This document shows positions 45,079 to 52,390 of a DNA stretch of 64,000 nucleotides, piece after piece. The stretch is from Magnetospirillum gryphiswaldense MSR-1 v2. GTDB lineage: Bacteria > Pseudomonadota > Alphaproteobacteria > Rhodospirillales > Magnetospirillaceae. Made by a program: the position numbers and the translations under genes. The notes beneath the pieces were generated by a model. It worked only from the letters and a program-made list of their open reading frames with translations. It did not search any database and was not told the origin of the DNA. Location of the stretch: assembly GCF_000513295.1 (NCBI RefSeq), contig NC_023065.1:2340501-2404500 (forward strand), in the 5' to 3' direction. How positions within the stretch are numbered: the stretch's first letter is position 1; every line of letters begins with the position of its first letter.

Positions 45079-45897
45079 TTACGCTTCCAGGCAGCGCAGC
45101 GACACCACGCCGGCCGGGTCGATCAGGGCTGAGCCCTGCGACATCATGTTGTTGCAGAACCAAGCGGCGCGATCGCCGTGATAGGTGATTTCCGACTTCA
45201 CTTCCGAGCCGACGGCGTGGCCGATGGCGGTCTTGTGGTACCAATAGCAATGGCGGACACTGCCGGACTTGGTCAGACCGGAATGGGGCATCCACAAGGT
45301 GCCCAGCCAGTTCTTGGCCTGGGTGCCCTTCCACGGCAAATCGTCGTCGCCGACATAATCGGCGTCGGAAAACTCGGCGATCTGCAACAGATCGGACCAT
45401 TGCTTCCAGCCGACCACGGCGTAACGCTCGCCGTCGTCGGGCACATCGGCCTCGCCCAGCATTTCAAACGCCGCCAACACCTTGTCCTTGGTCAGGGCGG
45501 TGGTGCCGTCGAGGGCGTAATTGGTGGACTTGTCCAACTCAGCGATGATCAGTTCGTCGGTCTTGCGGCCCAGGGCATAGGCGCCGGCATTGACGAGGAC
45601 GGCGCGTTCGTCGTGCTCGATCTTCAATTCGTCCAGCTTGTCCAGCCAGTCGCCGGCGTAATAGTCGTAAAGCTGGCATTCCACCGTCTGGTGATCGACG
45701 TTCATGACCGGCACCTTGCCGTGCCGGGCCTTGGTGCTGGCGCTGCCTTTGCCCACCTTCTGGAATACGGCGATGGCGCCGGTGACGTTGTTGCGGGTGC
45801 GCACGGTGTTCCTGAGCTTGGTGCCCTGGCGCTGATAGGCGGCATGGACCTGGGCGCCGTAATCCTTCGAGTAACCGTTGATGACCGAAGTCGACAT
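45079..45897 (-). CDS. Phage major capsid protein (podovirus type)
   Basis: This 272-residue protein begins MSTSVINGYSKDYGAQVHAAYQRQGTKLRNTVR and has AVFQKVGKGSASTKARHGKVP, YYAGDWLDKLDELKIEHDERA, YALGRKTDELIIAEL and a C-terminal YHGDRAAWFCNNMMSQGSALIDPAGVV. These are hallmarks of capsid proteins in T7-like prophages with the HK97 fold. The start at 45897 is preceded by AAGGA; the open frame runs further upstream but is not phage-like. It is the first intact gene of the block, so normal upstream genes (portal, scaffold) are absent. Confidence 0.85.
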   Translation of the reverse strand: MSTSVINGYSKDYGAQVHAAYQRQGTKLRNTVRTRNNVTGAIAVFQKVGKGSASTKARHGKVPVMNVDHQTVECQLYDYYAGDWLDKLDELKIEHDERAVLVNAGAYALGRKTDELIIAELDKSTNYALDGTTALTKDKVLAAFEMLGEADVPDDGERYAVVGWKQWSDLLQIAEFSDADYVGDDDLPWKGTQAKNWLGTLWMPHSGLTKSGSVRHCYWYHKTAIGHAVGSEVKSEITYHGDRAAWFCNNMMSQGSALIDPAGVVSLRCLEA

Positions 45898-46041
45898 GAT
45901 GATTTTCCTTTGAAAGTCTGGGTCTTGGCGTGTGGGTGCGGGTTCCGGCACCGGTTCTGGCCCCAAGGACCGCCGTGCCGTTGCCGCTGCCGCCGGGCCG
46001 CTGCCCGGTGGGGCTGTCGGTTCTCCGGCACGGCGTTTCGA

Positions 46042-46080
46042 CCCCTCTTCCGCGCCGAGAGGACAGGCGCGGAAGAGGGG
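46042..46080 (-). other. Long perfect hairpin upstream of the capsid gene
   Basis: CCCCTCTTCCGCGCC and its exact complement flank a 9-base loop. There is no T run, so it may be an RNA-processing or leader structure rather than a terminator. The 347-bp gap 45898-46244 also holds a possible truncated reading frame and a terminator at 46148-46170. Confidence 0.5.
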
Positions 46081-46084
46081 GAGG

Positions 46085-46145
46085 TCAGCGCGTGACGGCT
46101 CGCACCACGAAGGGCGCGCCGCAGCTGCCGGACCAAACTGTTTGA
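46085..46145 (-). pseudogene. Possible C-terminal remnant of a phage gene at the block's right end
   Basis: A minus-strand frame reading QTVWSGSCGAPFVVRAVTR ends in TGA at 46085 and has no start, because the sequence upstream changes into a terminator. It looks like the tail of a truncated protein, but it is too short to identify. Confidence 0.25.
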
Positions 46146-46147
46146 AA

Positions 46148-46170
46148 GAAAAAAATCCCGCTGTTGCGGG
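46148..46170 (-). terminator. Minus-strand terminator at the right edge of the phage block
   Basis: CCCGC-AACA-GCGGG is followed by A and TTTTTTT on the minus strand, so it would stop transcripts entering the block from the right. Confidence 0.55.
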
Positions 46171-46244
46171 GCGTGAAAATGGTTATGATCAAGCCGCTAC
46201 GCGGATAGGGTTTTCCTGGCCTTTTAGAGGATTGCTGAAACGTC

Positions 46245-46940
46245 ATGACTCAAGTCGAAAACACGGCGCGCGGCGCCTCCGGCACTCAGCGCACCGATCG
46301 CATCGAGGCGCGCGCCAATGCGCTGCTCAGCGATTGCCGCCGCGCCTTCCATGCTTTTGGCGAACTGGACGAGCTGGCGGAAAACCTGCGCATCTTGTCG
46401 CTGAACGCCGAATTGGCCGCCGGTCGCGCCGGCGACAAGGGCCGCGCCGTTCGCGCCCTGACCCAGTACACCCGCGAACTGGTCAACCGTCTGGCCCAGA
46501 TCCGGGGCGAGATGAACCAGCTGCGCACCCGCACCGAAACCCTGTCGCAGAAGATCGAAGACGAACTCAAGCAGTTGCGCAGCATCGAGGAATCCTCGGC
46601 TGACGGCGCCGACAGCACCCAGTTCGCCGAGATGATGCGCGCCCTGGTCGACAAGCTGGACGATCTGTCGTCCAACGTCGAAGACCTGTCGCGGCGGGCC
46701 CATGGCGTCGAGGAAGTGGTCAGCCAGTCCGATTCCATCGCCACCAACATCGCCATCGAAGCCGCCGCCGCCGGTGTCCACGAAAAGGAATTCCGCACGG
46801 TGTCCGACACCATGCGCCGCTACGTCGACAACCTGCGCACCATGATCGATGACGCCTCCGACGCCGTTCGCCGCGCCCTCGAGAAGGTCGATTCGCTGCG
46901 CCGTCTCGGTATCGAGAACCTGCAAGGCCTGCGCGGCTGA
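46245..46940 (+). CDS. Soluble coiled-coil protein with two chemoreceptor-tip-like segments
   Basis: This 231-residue, almost wholly helical protein has no membrane helix and no HAMP domain. Residues 51-67 (LSLNAELAAGRAGDKGR) and 165-187 (IATNIAIEAAAAGVHEKEFRTVS) both resemble the receptor tip [23 protein letters not shown], but each is degenerate, and they are about 115 residues apart, joined by coiled coil. A real receptor has one tip. It may bind CheA, CheW or receptors as a decoy or scaffold. It is monocistronic between the phage block and a strong terminator. I know no named family. Confidence 0.65.
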   Translation: MTQVENTARGASGTQRTDRIEARANALLSDCRRAFHAFGELDELAENLRILSLNAELAAGRAGDKGRAVRALTQYTRELVNRLAQIRGEMNQLRTRTETLSQKIEDELKQLRSIEESSADGADSTQFAEMMRALVDKLDDLSSNVEDLSRRAHGVEEVVSQSDSIATNIAIEAAAAGVHEKEFRTVSDTMRRYVDNLRTMIDDASDAVRRALEKVDSLRRLGIENLQGLRG

Positions 46941-46957
46941 TCCCAGCCCCGCCATCC

Positions 46958-47005
46958 GGCAAAGAAAAACGGCCCCAGAGCAATCCGGGGCCGTTTTTCT
47001 TTGCC
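46958..47005. terminator. Strong bidirectional terminator
   Basis: A perfect 19-bp stem (GGCAAAGAAAAACGGCCCC and its complement) with a 10-base loop has A and T runs in both arms. It lies 18 bp after the chemoreceptor-tip-like gene. The following 47006-47187 stretch has no gene. Confidence 0.9.
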
Positions 47006-47187
47006 GCCTGAGCTGCGGGCGCAAGTGTAGCGGTGATGGGAACGTTTGTAGAACAAAGAGGCCCGCCTGTCAAGCGGCTTTATCATCAGTGGATGTCCGC
47101 AGCGCAAAAACCGACCTGAACGATTGTCGGGCCTTGGTTGCCTGGGTTACCTTACCTCAGGATGAGTCACACAAGGGGACCGAGACA

Positions 47188-47424
47188 ATGAGCGCCATGC
47201 ACGAACAGGTTCGGGAATTGGCTTATCGTCTATGGCAAGAGGACGGCGCGCCGGAAGGACGGGCCATGGATTACTGGCTGCAGGCGGAGGCCGCCTTGAC
47301 CGCCATCCCGGCCAAACCCAAAGCGGCACCTAAGGCTAAGACCAGCGCGGCAAAGCCCGCCGCCGCCAAGGCGAAAACGGCGGAACCCAAGGCCAAGAAA
47401 AGTCCGGCCAAGCCCAAGGCCTGA
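47188..47424 (+). CDS. DUF2934 protein with lysine/alanine-rich histone-like tail
   Basis: This 78-residue protein has an N-terminal DUF2934 motif (VRELAYRLWQEDGAPEGRAMDYWLQAE, residues 8-34) and a C-terminal tail built from PKA, AKP and KTS-type repeats (about 42-78) that resembles histone H1 and should bind nucleic acids or membranes non-specifically. DUF2934 has no known function. ATG 47197 is an alternative start. It faces the CBS gene convergently across 22 bp. Confidence 0.7.
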   Translation: MSAMHEQVRELAYRLWQEDGAPEGRAMDYWLQAEAALTAIPAKPKAAPKAKTSAAKPAAAKAKTAEPKAKKSPAKPKA

Positions 47425-47436
47425 GCCCACCGTCAC

Positions 47437-47479
47437 GGCGACCTGATCAAAGCCGATGTTCGGCCTTGATCAGGTCGCC
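47437..47479. repeat. 14-bp inverted duplication at the end of the CBS gene
   Basis: GGCGACCTGATCAA at 47437-47450 is repeated inverted at 47466-47479, where it encodes the last GDLIK of the CBS protein. The hairpin could end both convergent transcripts. Confidence 0.6.
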
Positions 47480-47833
47480 GATGGAAACCAAGCCGATGAC
47501 CCGGCCTTCGTGCACCACCGGCAGATGGCGGCAGCGGGTCTCGGTCATGATCGACAGCAGGTTGCCGACCTCGTCGTCGGCACGGCAGGCGATGACGTCC
47601 CGATTCATGCATTGGCTGACCGTACGATCGATGGCTTCATGGCCATGCATGGCCATGCTGCGGGTCAGGTCGCGCTCCGACAGAATACCGATGATGCCGC
47701 CGCTGCCATCGACACACAGCAAGGCGCCGATATTGCGATCCAACATCAGCCCGGCCGCTTCGTGCAGACTGGCACCCGAACCGATGGTGTGAACTTCGTG
47801 GCCCTTGTCGCGCAGGACATCTTCAACGGTCAT
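47447..47833 (-). CDS. CBS-domain protein
   Basis: This 128-residue protein consists of two CBS motifs: VEDVLRDKGHEVHTI...ALLCVDGSGGIIGILSERDLTR and VSQCMNRDVIACRADDEV...HLPVVHEGRVIGLVSIGDLIK. Tandem CBS pairs bind adenine nucleotides and act as energy sensors, alone or with a partner. The start at 47833 is taken by the family pattern; the longer open frame would add 39 residues without match. A TTTGCAAA sequence (47876-47883) lies about 40 bp upstream. Confidence 0.9.
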   Translation of the reverse strand: MTVEDVLRDKGHEVHTIGSGASLHEAAGLMLDRNIGALLCVDGSGGIIGILSERDLTRSMAMHGHEAIDRTVSQCMNRDVIACRADDEVGNLLSIMTETRCRHLPVVHEGRVIGLVSIGDLIKAEHRL

Positions 47834-47991
47834 GACAAAACCCCAAGGTATTTCATGGTGGCGTCTTACCCTATCTTTGCAAACAGGATTTTCGTCGGAG
47901 AAGAACCTGGATCGTCCGGCCTGTAAACAAAGACTAACCAATGCGATCATGCCACGCTATCATCCCCGCCCAACCTGATCAGGAGCCCCCC

Positions 47992-49476
47992 GTGCGCGAC
48001 ACCGGACCAGGAAAGCGCTGTTCCGTCTCGTCCATGGGCGTCACCGGCGCCTTGCTTCTTGCGTTGACGTTCGCCGCTATCCTGCTGGTCGTCGATCTAT
48101 TCGACGGCCGCAACCGGATATTGGCGGAGAGGGCCGACATGGCCTTGCAGAAAAGCCAGTTCATGAGCCAATGGTTCGGCACCACCATTGTGGCGACGGA
48201 TTATGTTCTGCGCGACATCATCGGCAAGGTCCGCCCCGACGATCTGGTCTACCCCGATCCCGATCCGCAGCATTTCCAGCGCATGCAGGCCCTGATCCGC
48301 GACAAACTGGCCACCCTTCCCGGTGTCGAGGGCATCACCCTTTACAGCAAGGATTGCGTGTTCACCGCTTCGGCGAACCCGAAATTGCTTGGATTCCGTA
48401 GCAATCAAAAATTTTGTACCGACAAAAGCGAACTGATCGGCCCAGAAGCCCGCATCCAATACATCCCCATGGACAAATCGGCGACCCGCCGCCCCATGAT
48501 TCTGGTGTCCCGCAATCTGGTCTCCACCGACGGACACTTGCAGGGCGGCGCCCTGGCCGCCATTGATCTGGCCCTGGCCCAAGACTGGATTTCCAGCTTC
48601 ACCGTCGGCCCCAACGACGTCCTGGCCCTGGTGGATTCCGACGGCACCTTGCTGGCTCGCAACCCGCCGCTGCCCCAGGCCATCGGCACTCGCAGCCCAT
48701 CGCCGCCCGGCCAGCCCACTTTTGGCGAGACCCGATCCAGCGCCAACTTCACCGCAATCTCCCCGCTGGATGGACGCGAACGCATCTTCGGCATCAGCAA
48801 GATCGAGAACATCCCGGTGCTGCTGATCGTCGGTTACGACAAGAACGGCACCCTGCACGAGTGGGAAAGACGGACCTGGCAGTTGTCGGCGGGCTTCGTC
48901 ATCCTGCTGGCTTTGTCGCTGGTGGTCCGCCGCTCGCATCTACGCGCCCTGGCTCAGCGCGAGGCATTGCGCAAGCTGGCCACCACCGACACCCTGACCG
49001 GTATCGCCAACCGCCGCCAATTGATCGAAACCGGCGAACACGAGGTCGCCCGCGCCCACCGCTATGGTCATGCCCTGTCCGTCCTGATTCTGGACATCGA
49101 CCACTTCAAGGTCATCAACGACACCTGGGGACACCCCACCGGCGACCGTGCCATCCAAAATGTCGCCAAGGCGATGGCCCGTCTGGTGCGGGATCAGGAT
49201 ACCGCCGGTCGCCTGGGTGGCGAGGAATTCGCCATCATCCTGCCCGAAACCGACGCGGCGGGAGCCGCGATCATGGCCGAACGCCTGCGTCAGAGCATCG
49301 AAACGGCAACGACGACCCAAGCGGATGACGGCACCGTCATCCACTTTACCGTCAGCATCGGCACCGCCAGCCTGGGCGCGCAGGAATCCACCTTCGACAG
49401 CCTGCTGAACCGGGCGGACAAAGGGCTGTACCAAGCCAAGGGATCCGGTCGCAACCGGGTCATGGCGGCGGAATAA
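47992..49476 (+). CDS. Membrane diguanylate cyclase with periplasmic sensor
   Basis: This 494-residue protein has a membrane helix near the N-terminus (about 16-38), a periplasmic region of about 240 residues resembling a double-Cache sensor (VLRDIIGKV, VDSDGTLLARNPP), a second helix (about 300-318), and a GGDEF domain with active motif GGEEF (409-413) and a product-inhibition site RDQD (400-403). It should make c-di-GMP from GTP. The GTG start at 47992 has AGGAG at 6 bases; the longer frame to 47941 is less likely. The PilZ protein at 380-760 is a possible receiver of the signal. Confidence 0.9.
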   Translation: MRDTGPGKRCSVSSMGVTGALLLALTFAAILLVVDLFDGRNRILAERADMALQKSQFMSQWFGTTIVATDYVLRDIIGKVRPDDLVYPDPDPQHFQRMQALIRDKLATLPGVEGITLYSKDCVFTASANPKLLGFRSNQKFCTDKSELIGPEARIQYIPMDKSATRRPMILVSRNLVSTDGHLQGGALAAIDLALAQDWISSFTVGPNDVLALVDSDGTLLARNPPLPQAIGTRSPSPPGQPTFGETRSSANFTAISPLDGRERIFGISKIENIPVLLIVGYDKNGTLHEWERRTWQLSAGFVILLALSLVVRRSHLRALAQREALRKLATTDTLTGIANRRQLIETGEHEVARAHRYGHALSVLILDIDHFKVINDTWGHPTGDRAIQNVAKAMARLVRDQDTAGRLGGEEFAIILPETDAAGAAIMAERLRQSIETATTTQADDGTVIHFTVSIGTASLGAQESTFDSLLNRADKGLYQAKGSGRNRVMAAE

Positions 49477-49482
49477 ACATTC

Positions 49483-49968
49483 CTACCCCTTGCGCTTGGG
49501 CATGGCGGCTTTTCCCGGCAGGTCGCGCGGGGCCAAATCCAACACCAGTCGATTACCCCGGTGCCCCGCCGGGTCCGGCCCCAAAGTGAATTGATGTTCG
49601 ATGCGGGCCGGAATCTTGGCGTGGACGACCAGGAGCCCCCGCTTCAGCCCGCGACGCATGAAGTCGAAGCGGGCAATCAGGCCGAAAGGCTTCAGATGGT
49701 GGCGGTTGGCCTCCCAATCCACAGACGGAATACCCACCAGGATACGCCGCCCATCATCGGCCACATGGGTGTAAAAGCGGGTCAACTCGCTGACATCCAG
49801 AACCAAGCGGGTCAGGTTGGGGTGCTGCCCCATGCGGGTTTCTTCGGCTTGCGTTCGCGCCGACGGTCGCTCGGCGGCCACCGCTTGGGTACCGCCAACC
49901 AGCATACAGACCAGCACCATCCATCCGATCACACGCAAAACCGCCTCCGTCCCACCGGACATGCGCAC
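49483..49968 (-). CDS. Exported AMIN-domain-like protein
   Basis: This 161-residue protein has a signal peptide (VIGWMVLVCMLVGGTQAVAAERP) and one AMIN-like domain: LTRLVLDVSELTRFYTHVADDGRRILVGIPSVDW at the start and GNRLVLDLAPRD at the end. AMIN domains bind peptidoglycan or outer-membrane components and normally sit in front of amidases or secretins; here it stands alone. It is convergent with the GGDEF gene, 6 bp apart. Met3 is an alternative start. Confidence 0.65.
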   Translation of the reverse strand: MRMSGGTEAVLRVIGWMVLVCMLVGGTQAVAAERPSARTQAEETRMGQHPNLTRLVLDVSELTRFYTHVADDGRRILVGIPSVDWEANRHHLKPFGLIARFDFMRRGLKRGLLVVHAKIPARIEHQFTLGPDPAGHRGNRLVLDLAPRDLPGKAAMPKRKG

Positions 49969-50384
49969 AGCAGATTAACATTTCCACGTATTTTGTCATG
50001 CGCTGGCATTGACCGCTCCATGCGGCAAATGCAACCCCACCCGAACGGGTTGCTGTGGAAAACCGAAACGGCAAAAACCACTTCGATTGCGAGAAGAATA
50101 AAACACTATAATCAATACAATATTGCGTAAAAACACAAAACCATAAAAGAGAAATAATTAAAACAACCGCACAACAATACATTATACAACACACTCAATA
50201 CAATGAAGGCACAAAACATGGAATACTATTTCCACACAAATTCACGCACAATGAAATCATAACGTCAAACAACTTCAAAACCGGACATCTTCGAGAAATT
50301 TTATATCCCTGTTGCCACTCCCGCATTTGCTGTATGTGCGTTTGCAAAATTTGCATACGCAGACAAGTGCAGAGGGAAACCCGA
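49969..50384. other. Long AT-rich non-coding region upstream of DUF485-actP
   Basis: Between about 50090 and 50310 the sequence is extremely A- and C-rich on the plus strand and nearly free of G, unlike all surrounding DNA. Many CAATA and ACACA words are seen. No credible reading frame exists. It may be a regulatory leader, a nucleoid-protein target or a remnant of foreign DNA. Confidence 0.7.
50337..50361. promoter_or_regulatory. 25-bp palindrome with TTTGCAAA repeats upstream of DUF485-actP
   Basis: TGCGT...ACGCA arms surround TTTGCAAAATTTGCAT; only one symmetric pair and the centre break the palindrome. TTTGC occurs three times (50326, 50341, 50350). TTTGCAAA is the half-site I recall for ScfR-family acyl-CoA regulators such as RamB and PccR. 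It ends 23 bp before the DUF485 start. Confidence 0.55.
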
Positions 50385-50696
50385 ATGGACGATCACATTT
50401 ATGAACGGGTGGTAGCCCACCCCAAATATGCCGAGTTGATGAGCAAGCGCAATCGCTTCGCCCTGTTGCTTTCGGCCATCGTGCTGGTGGTGTTCTACAG
50501 CTTCGTCGCCGTCGCCACCCTGAAGCCGGCCTTGTTCGCAGCGCCGCTGTCCGAAGGGCTGACCTGGTGCGTCGGTCTGGTCGCCGGCTTCGCCATCCAG
50601 GCTTTCGCCTTCGTCATGACCGGTGTTTACGTGTACCGCGCCAATGGCGAGTTCGACGCGCTGAACCGCATCCTGATCGAGGAGGCGGGCCGATGA
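50385..50696 (+). CDS. DUF485 membrane protein, ActP accessory
   Basis: This 103-residue protein ([26 protein letters not shown]) has two membrane helices (about 26-48 and 60-83) and matches the DUF485 family (YjcH in Escherichia coli), which is encoded directly upstream of acetate permease. GAGGG lies 8 bases before the ATG. Its stop overlaps the actP start as ATGA. Its exact role in transport is not established. Confidence 0.9.
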   Translation: MDDHIYERVVAHPKYAELMSKRNRFALLLSAIVLVVFYSFVAVATLKPALFAAPLSEGLTWCVGLVAGFAIQAFAFVMTGVYVYRANGEFDALNRILIEEAGR

Positions 50697-52351
50697 TCCG
50701 CGCACTCGTCATCTTGGCTGCGCTGGCCGCCCCCACCGCCGCCCTGGCCGCTGGTGGCGCCATCGACGGCGCCGTGCAAAAGCAATCGGTCAACGTCATG
50801 GCTATCGCCATGTTCCTGGCCTTCGTCGCCGGCACCTTGGGCATCACCTATTGGGCGTCCAAGCGGACCCGTTCGGCCAGCGACTTCTATACCGCCGGCG
50901 GCGGCATCACCGGCTTTCAGAACGGCTTGGCCATTGCTGGCGATTATATGTCGGCGGCCGCTTTCCTCGGTGTTTCCGGCATGGTCTTCGGCAAGGGTGT
51001 GGACGGCGTGTTCTATACCGTCGGCTGGACCGTCGGCTGGCCGCTGATCCTGTTCATGATCGCCGAACGTCTGCGCAATCTGGGCAAGTTCACCTTCGCC
51101 GACGTGGCCAGCTATCGCCTGAGCCAAACCCCGATCCGCTCGCTCGCCGCCACCGGTGCCCTGGCGGTGGTGGTGTTCTACCTGATCGCCCAGATGGTCG
51201 GGGCCGGCAAGCTGATCCAGTTGCTGTTCGGCCTGGAATATTCCTATGCCGTCGTCCTGGTCGGTGTGCTGATGATGGCCTATGTCACCTTCGGCGGCAT
51301 GCTCGCCACCACCTGGGTGCAGATCATCAAGGCCTGCCTGCTGCTGGGCGGCTGCACCGTGCTGGTCGTGCTGTCCTTGGTCTATTTCGGCTTCAACCCG
51401 GAAGTGCTGATGCAAAGCGCGGTCAGCAATCACAAGGCCGGCGCCACCATCCTGGCCCCGTCCTCGTCCATCTCGGACCCCATCACCGCCATTTCGCTGT
51501 CGCTGGCGTTGATGTGCGGCCCGGCGGGCCTGCCACATATCCTGATGCGTTTCTTCACCGTGCCCGATGCCAAGGCGGCGCGTAAAAGCGTGTTCTACGC
51601 CACCGGCTTCATCGGCTATTTCTTCATTCTGGCGGTGATGATCGGCTTCTCGGCCATCACCATCGTCGGCACCAACCCGGCTTACCTGGATCAGGCCGGC
51701 AAGATCATCGGCGGCGGCAACATGGCCGCCATCCACCTGTCCAAGGCGGTGGGCGGCGACGTCTTCCTCGGCTTCATCTCGGCGGTGGCCTTCGCCACCA
51801 TCCTGGCGGTGGTCTCGGGTCTGGCCCTGGCCGGCGCCTCGGCGGTCAGCCACGATCTTTACGCCCGCGTCATCAAGAAAGGCAGCGCCACCGAGCGCGA
51901 GGAAATGTTGGTGGGCCGCGTGGCGGTGCTGGTCCTGGGTGTCCTCGCCATCATTCTCGGATTGTTGTTCGAGAACCAGAACATCGCCTTCATGGTGTCC
52001 CTGGCCTTCGGCTTGGCGGCGTCGGTCAACTTCCCGGTGCTGCTCTTGTCCATCTTCTGGAGCGGCCTGACCACCCGGGGCGCCTTCATCGGCGGCTTCC
52101 TCGGGCTGATCTCGGCGGTGACCTTCGTCGTGCTGGGTCCGGCGGTGTGGGTCAATGTCTTGGGGAACAAGGCGCCGCTGTTCCCTTATGAACACTACGC
52201 CCTGTTCTCCATGACCATCGCCTTCGTCGGTATCTGGCTGTTCTCGATGTTCGACAACTCGGAACGGGCGGCAATCGACCGCGCCGCCTTCCGCTTCCAG
52301 CGGGTGCGGTCGGAAACCGGCCTAGGCGCCGAAGCGGCGGTGGCCCACTGA
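50693..52351 (+). CDS. actP: Cation/acetate symporter
   Basis: This 552-residue sodium/solute symporter has a signal-like first helix ([22 protein letters not shown]) typical of ActP, about 13 further helices, and conserved segments [68 protein letters not shown] and [16 protein letters not shown]. ActP imports acetate and other short-chain acids. It is coupled to DUF485 and ends at a strong UUCG-loop terminator. An ScfR-like palindrome upstream suggests control by acyl-CoA status. Confidence 0.93.
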   Translation: MIRALVILAALAAPTAALAAGGAIDGAVQKQSVNVMAIAMFLAFVAGTLGITYWASKRTRSASDFYTAGGGITGFQNGLAIAGDYMSAAAFLGVSGMVFGKGVDGVFYTVGWTVGWPLILFMIAERLRNLGKFTFADVASYRLSQTPIRSLAATGALAVVVFYLIAQMVGAGKLIQLLFGLEYSYAVVLVGVLMMAYVTFGGMLATTWVQIIKACLLLGGCTVLVVLSLVYFGFNPEVLMQSAVSNHKAGATILAPSSSISDPITAISLSLALMCGPAGLPHILMRFFTVPDAKAARKSVFYATGFIGYFFILAVMIGFSAITIVGTNPAYLDQAGKIIGGGNMAAIHLSKAVGGDVFLGFISAVAFATILAVVSGLALAGASAVSHDLYARVIKKGSATEREEMLVGRVAVLVLGVLAIILGLLFENQNIAFMVSLAFGLAASVNFPVLLLSIFWSGLTTRGAFIGGFLGLISAVTFVVLGPAVWVNVLGNKAPLFPYEHYALFSMTIAFVGIWLFSMFDNSERAAIDRAAFRFQRVRSETGLGAEAAVAH

Positions 52352-52356
52352 CAACA

Positions 52357-52387
52357 AACCCCGCCGGGTTCGCCCGGCGGGGTTTTT
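52357..52387 (+). terminator. Intrinsic terminator of the actP operon
   Basis: CCCCGCCGGG-TTCG-CCCGGCGGGG is a perfect 10-bp stem with a stable UUCG tetraloop, followed by TTTTT. Confidence 0.92.
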
Positions 52388-52390
52388 CTT

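Larger units (their letters stand above)
31381..46145 (-). mobile_element. Defective T7-like (podovirus) prophage, late-gene block
   Basis: Fourteen co-oriented genes follow the T7 late order: capsid, small protein, tail tubular A, tail tubular B, fibres, small and large terminase, then lysis genes. No portal, scaffold, internal core protein, single-subunit RNA polymerase, DNA polymerase, repressor or integrase gene is present. The left border overlaps the stop of the TPR gene; the right border is placed near 46145, where phage-like sequence gives way to a terminator and a host gene. No direct-repeat attachment sites were recognised. Apart from one fibre start, the reading frames are intact. 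Confidence 0.8.

Noticed and set aside
31381-45897. Gene transfer agent of the Rhodobacter type
   Set aside because: Only the holin resembles a GTA component. Tail, fibres and terminase follow T7, and GTA portal, protease and long-tail genes are missing.
49754-50194. 146-codon frame over the AT-rich region before actP
   Set aside because: It crosses the start of the AMIN gene, has an improbable Cys/Phe-rich beginning and no ribosome site.
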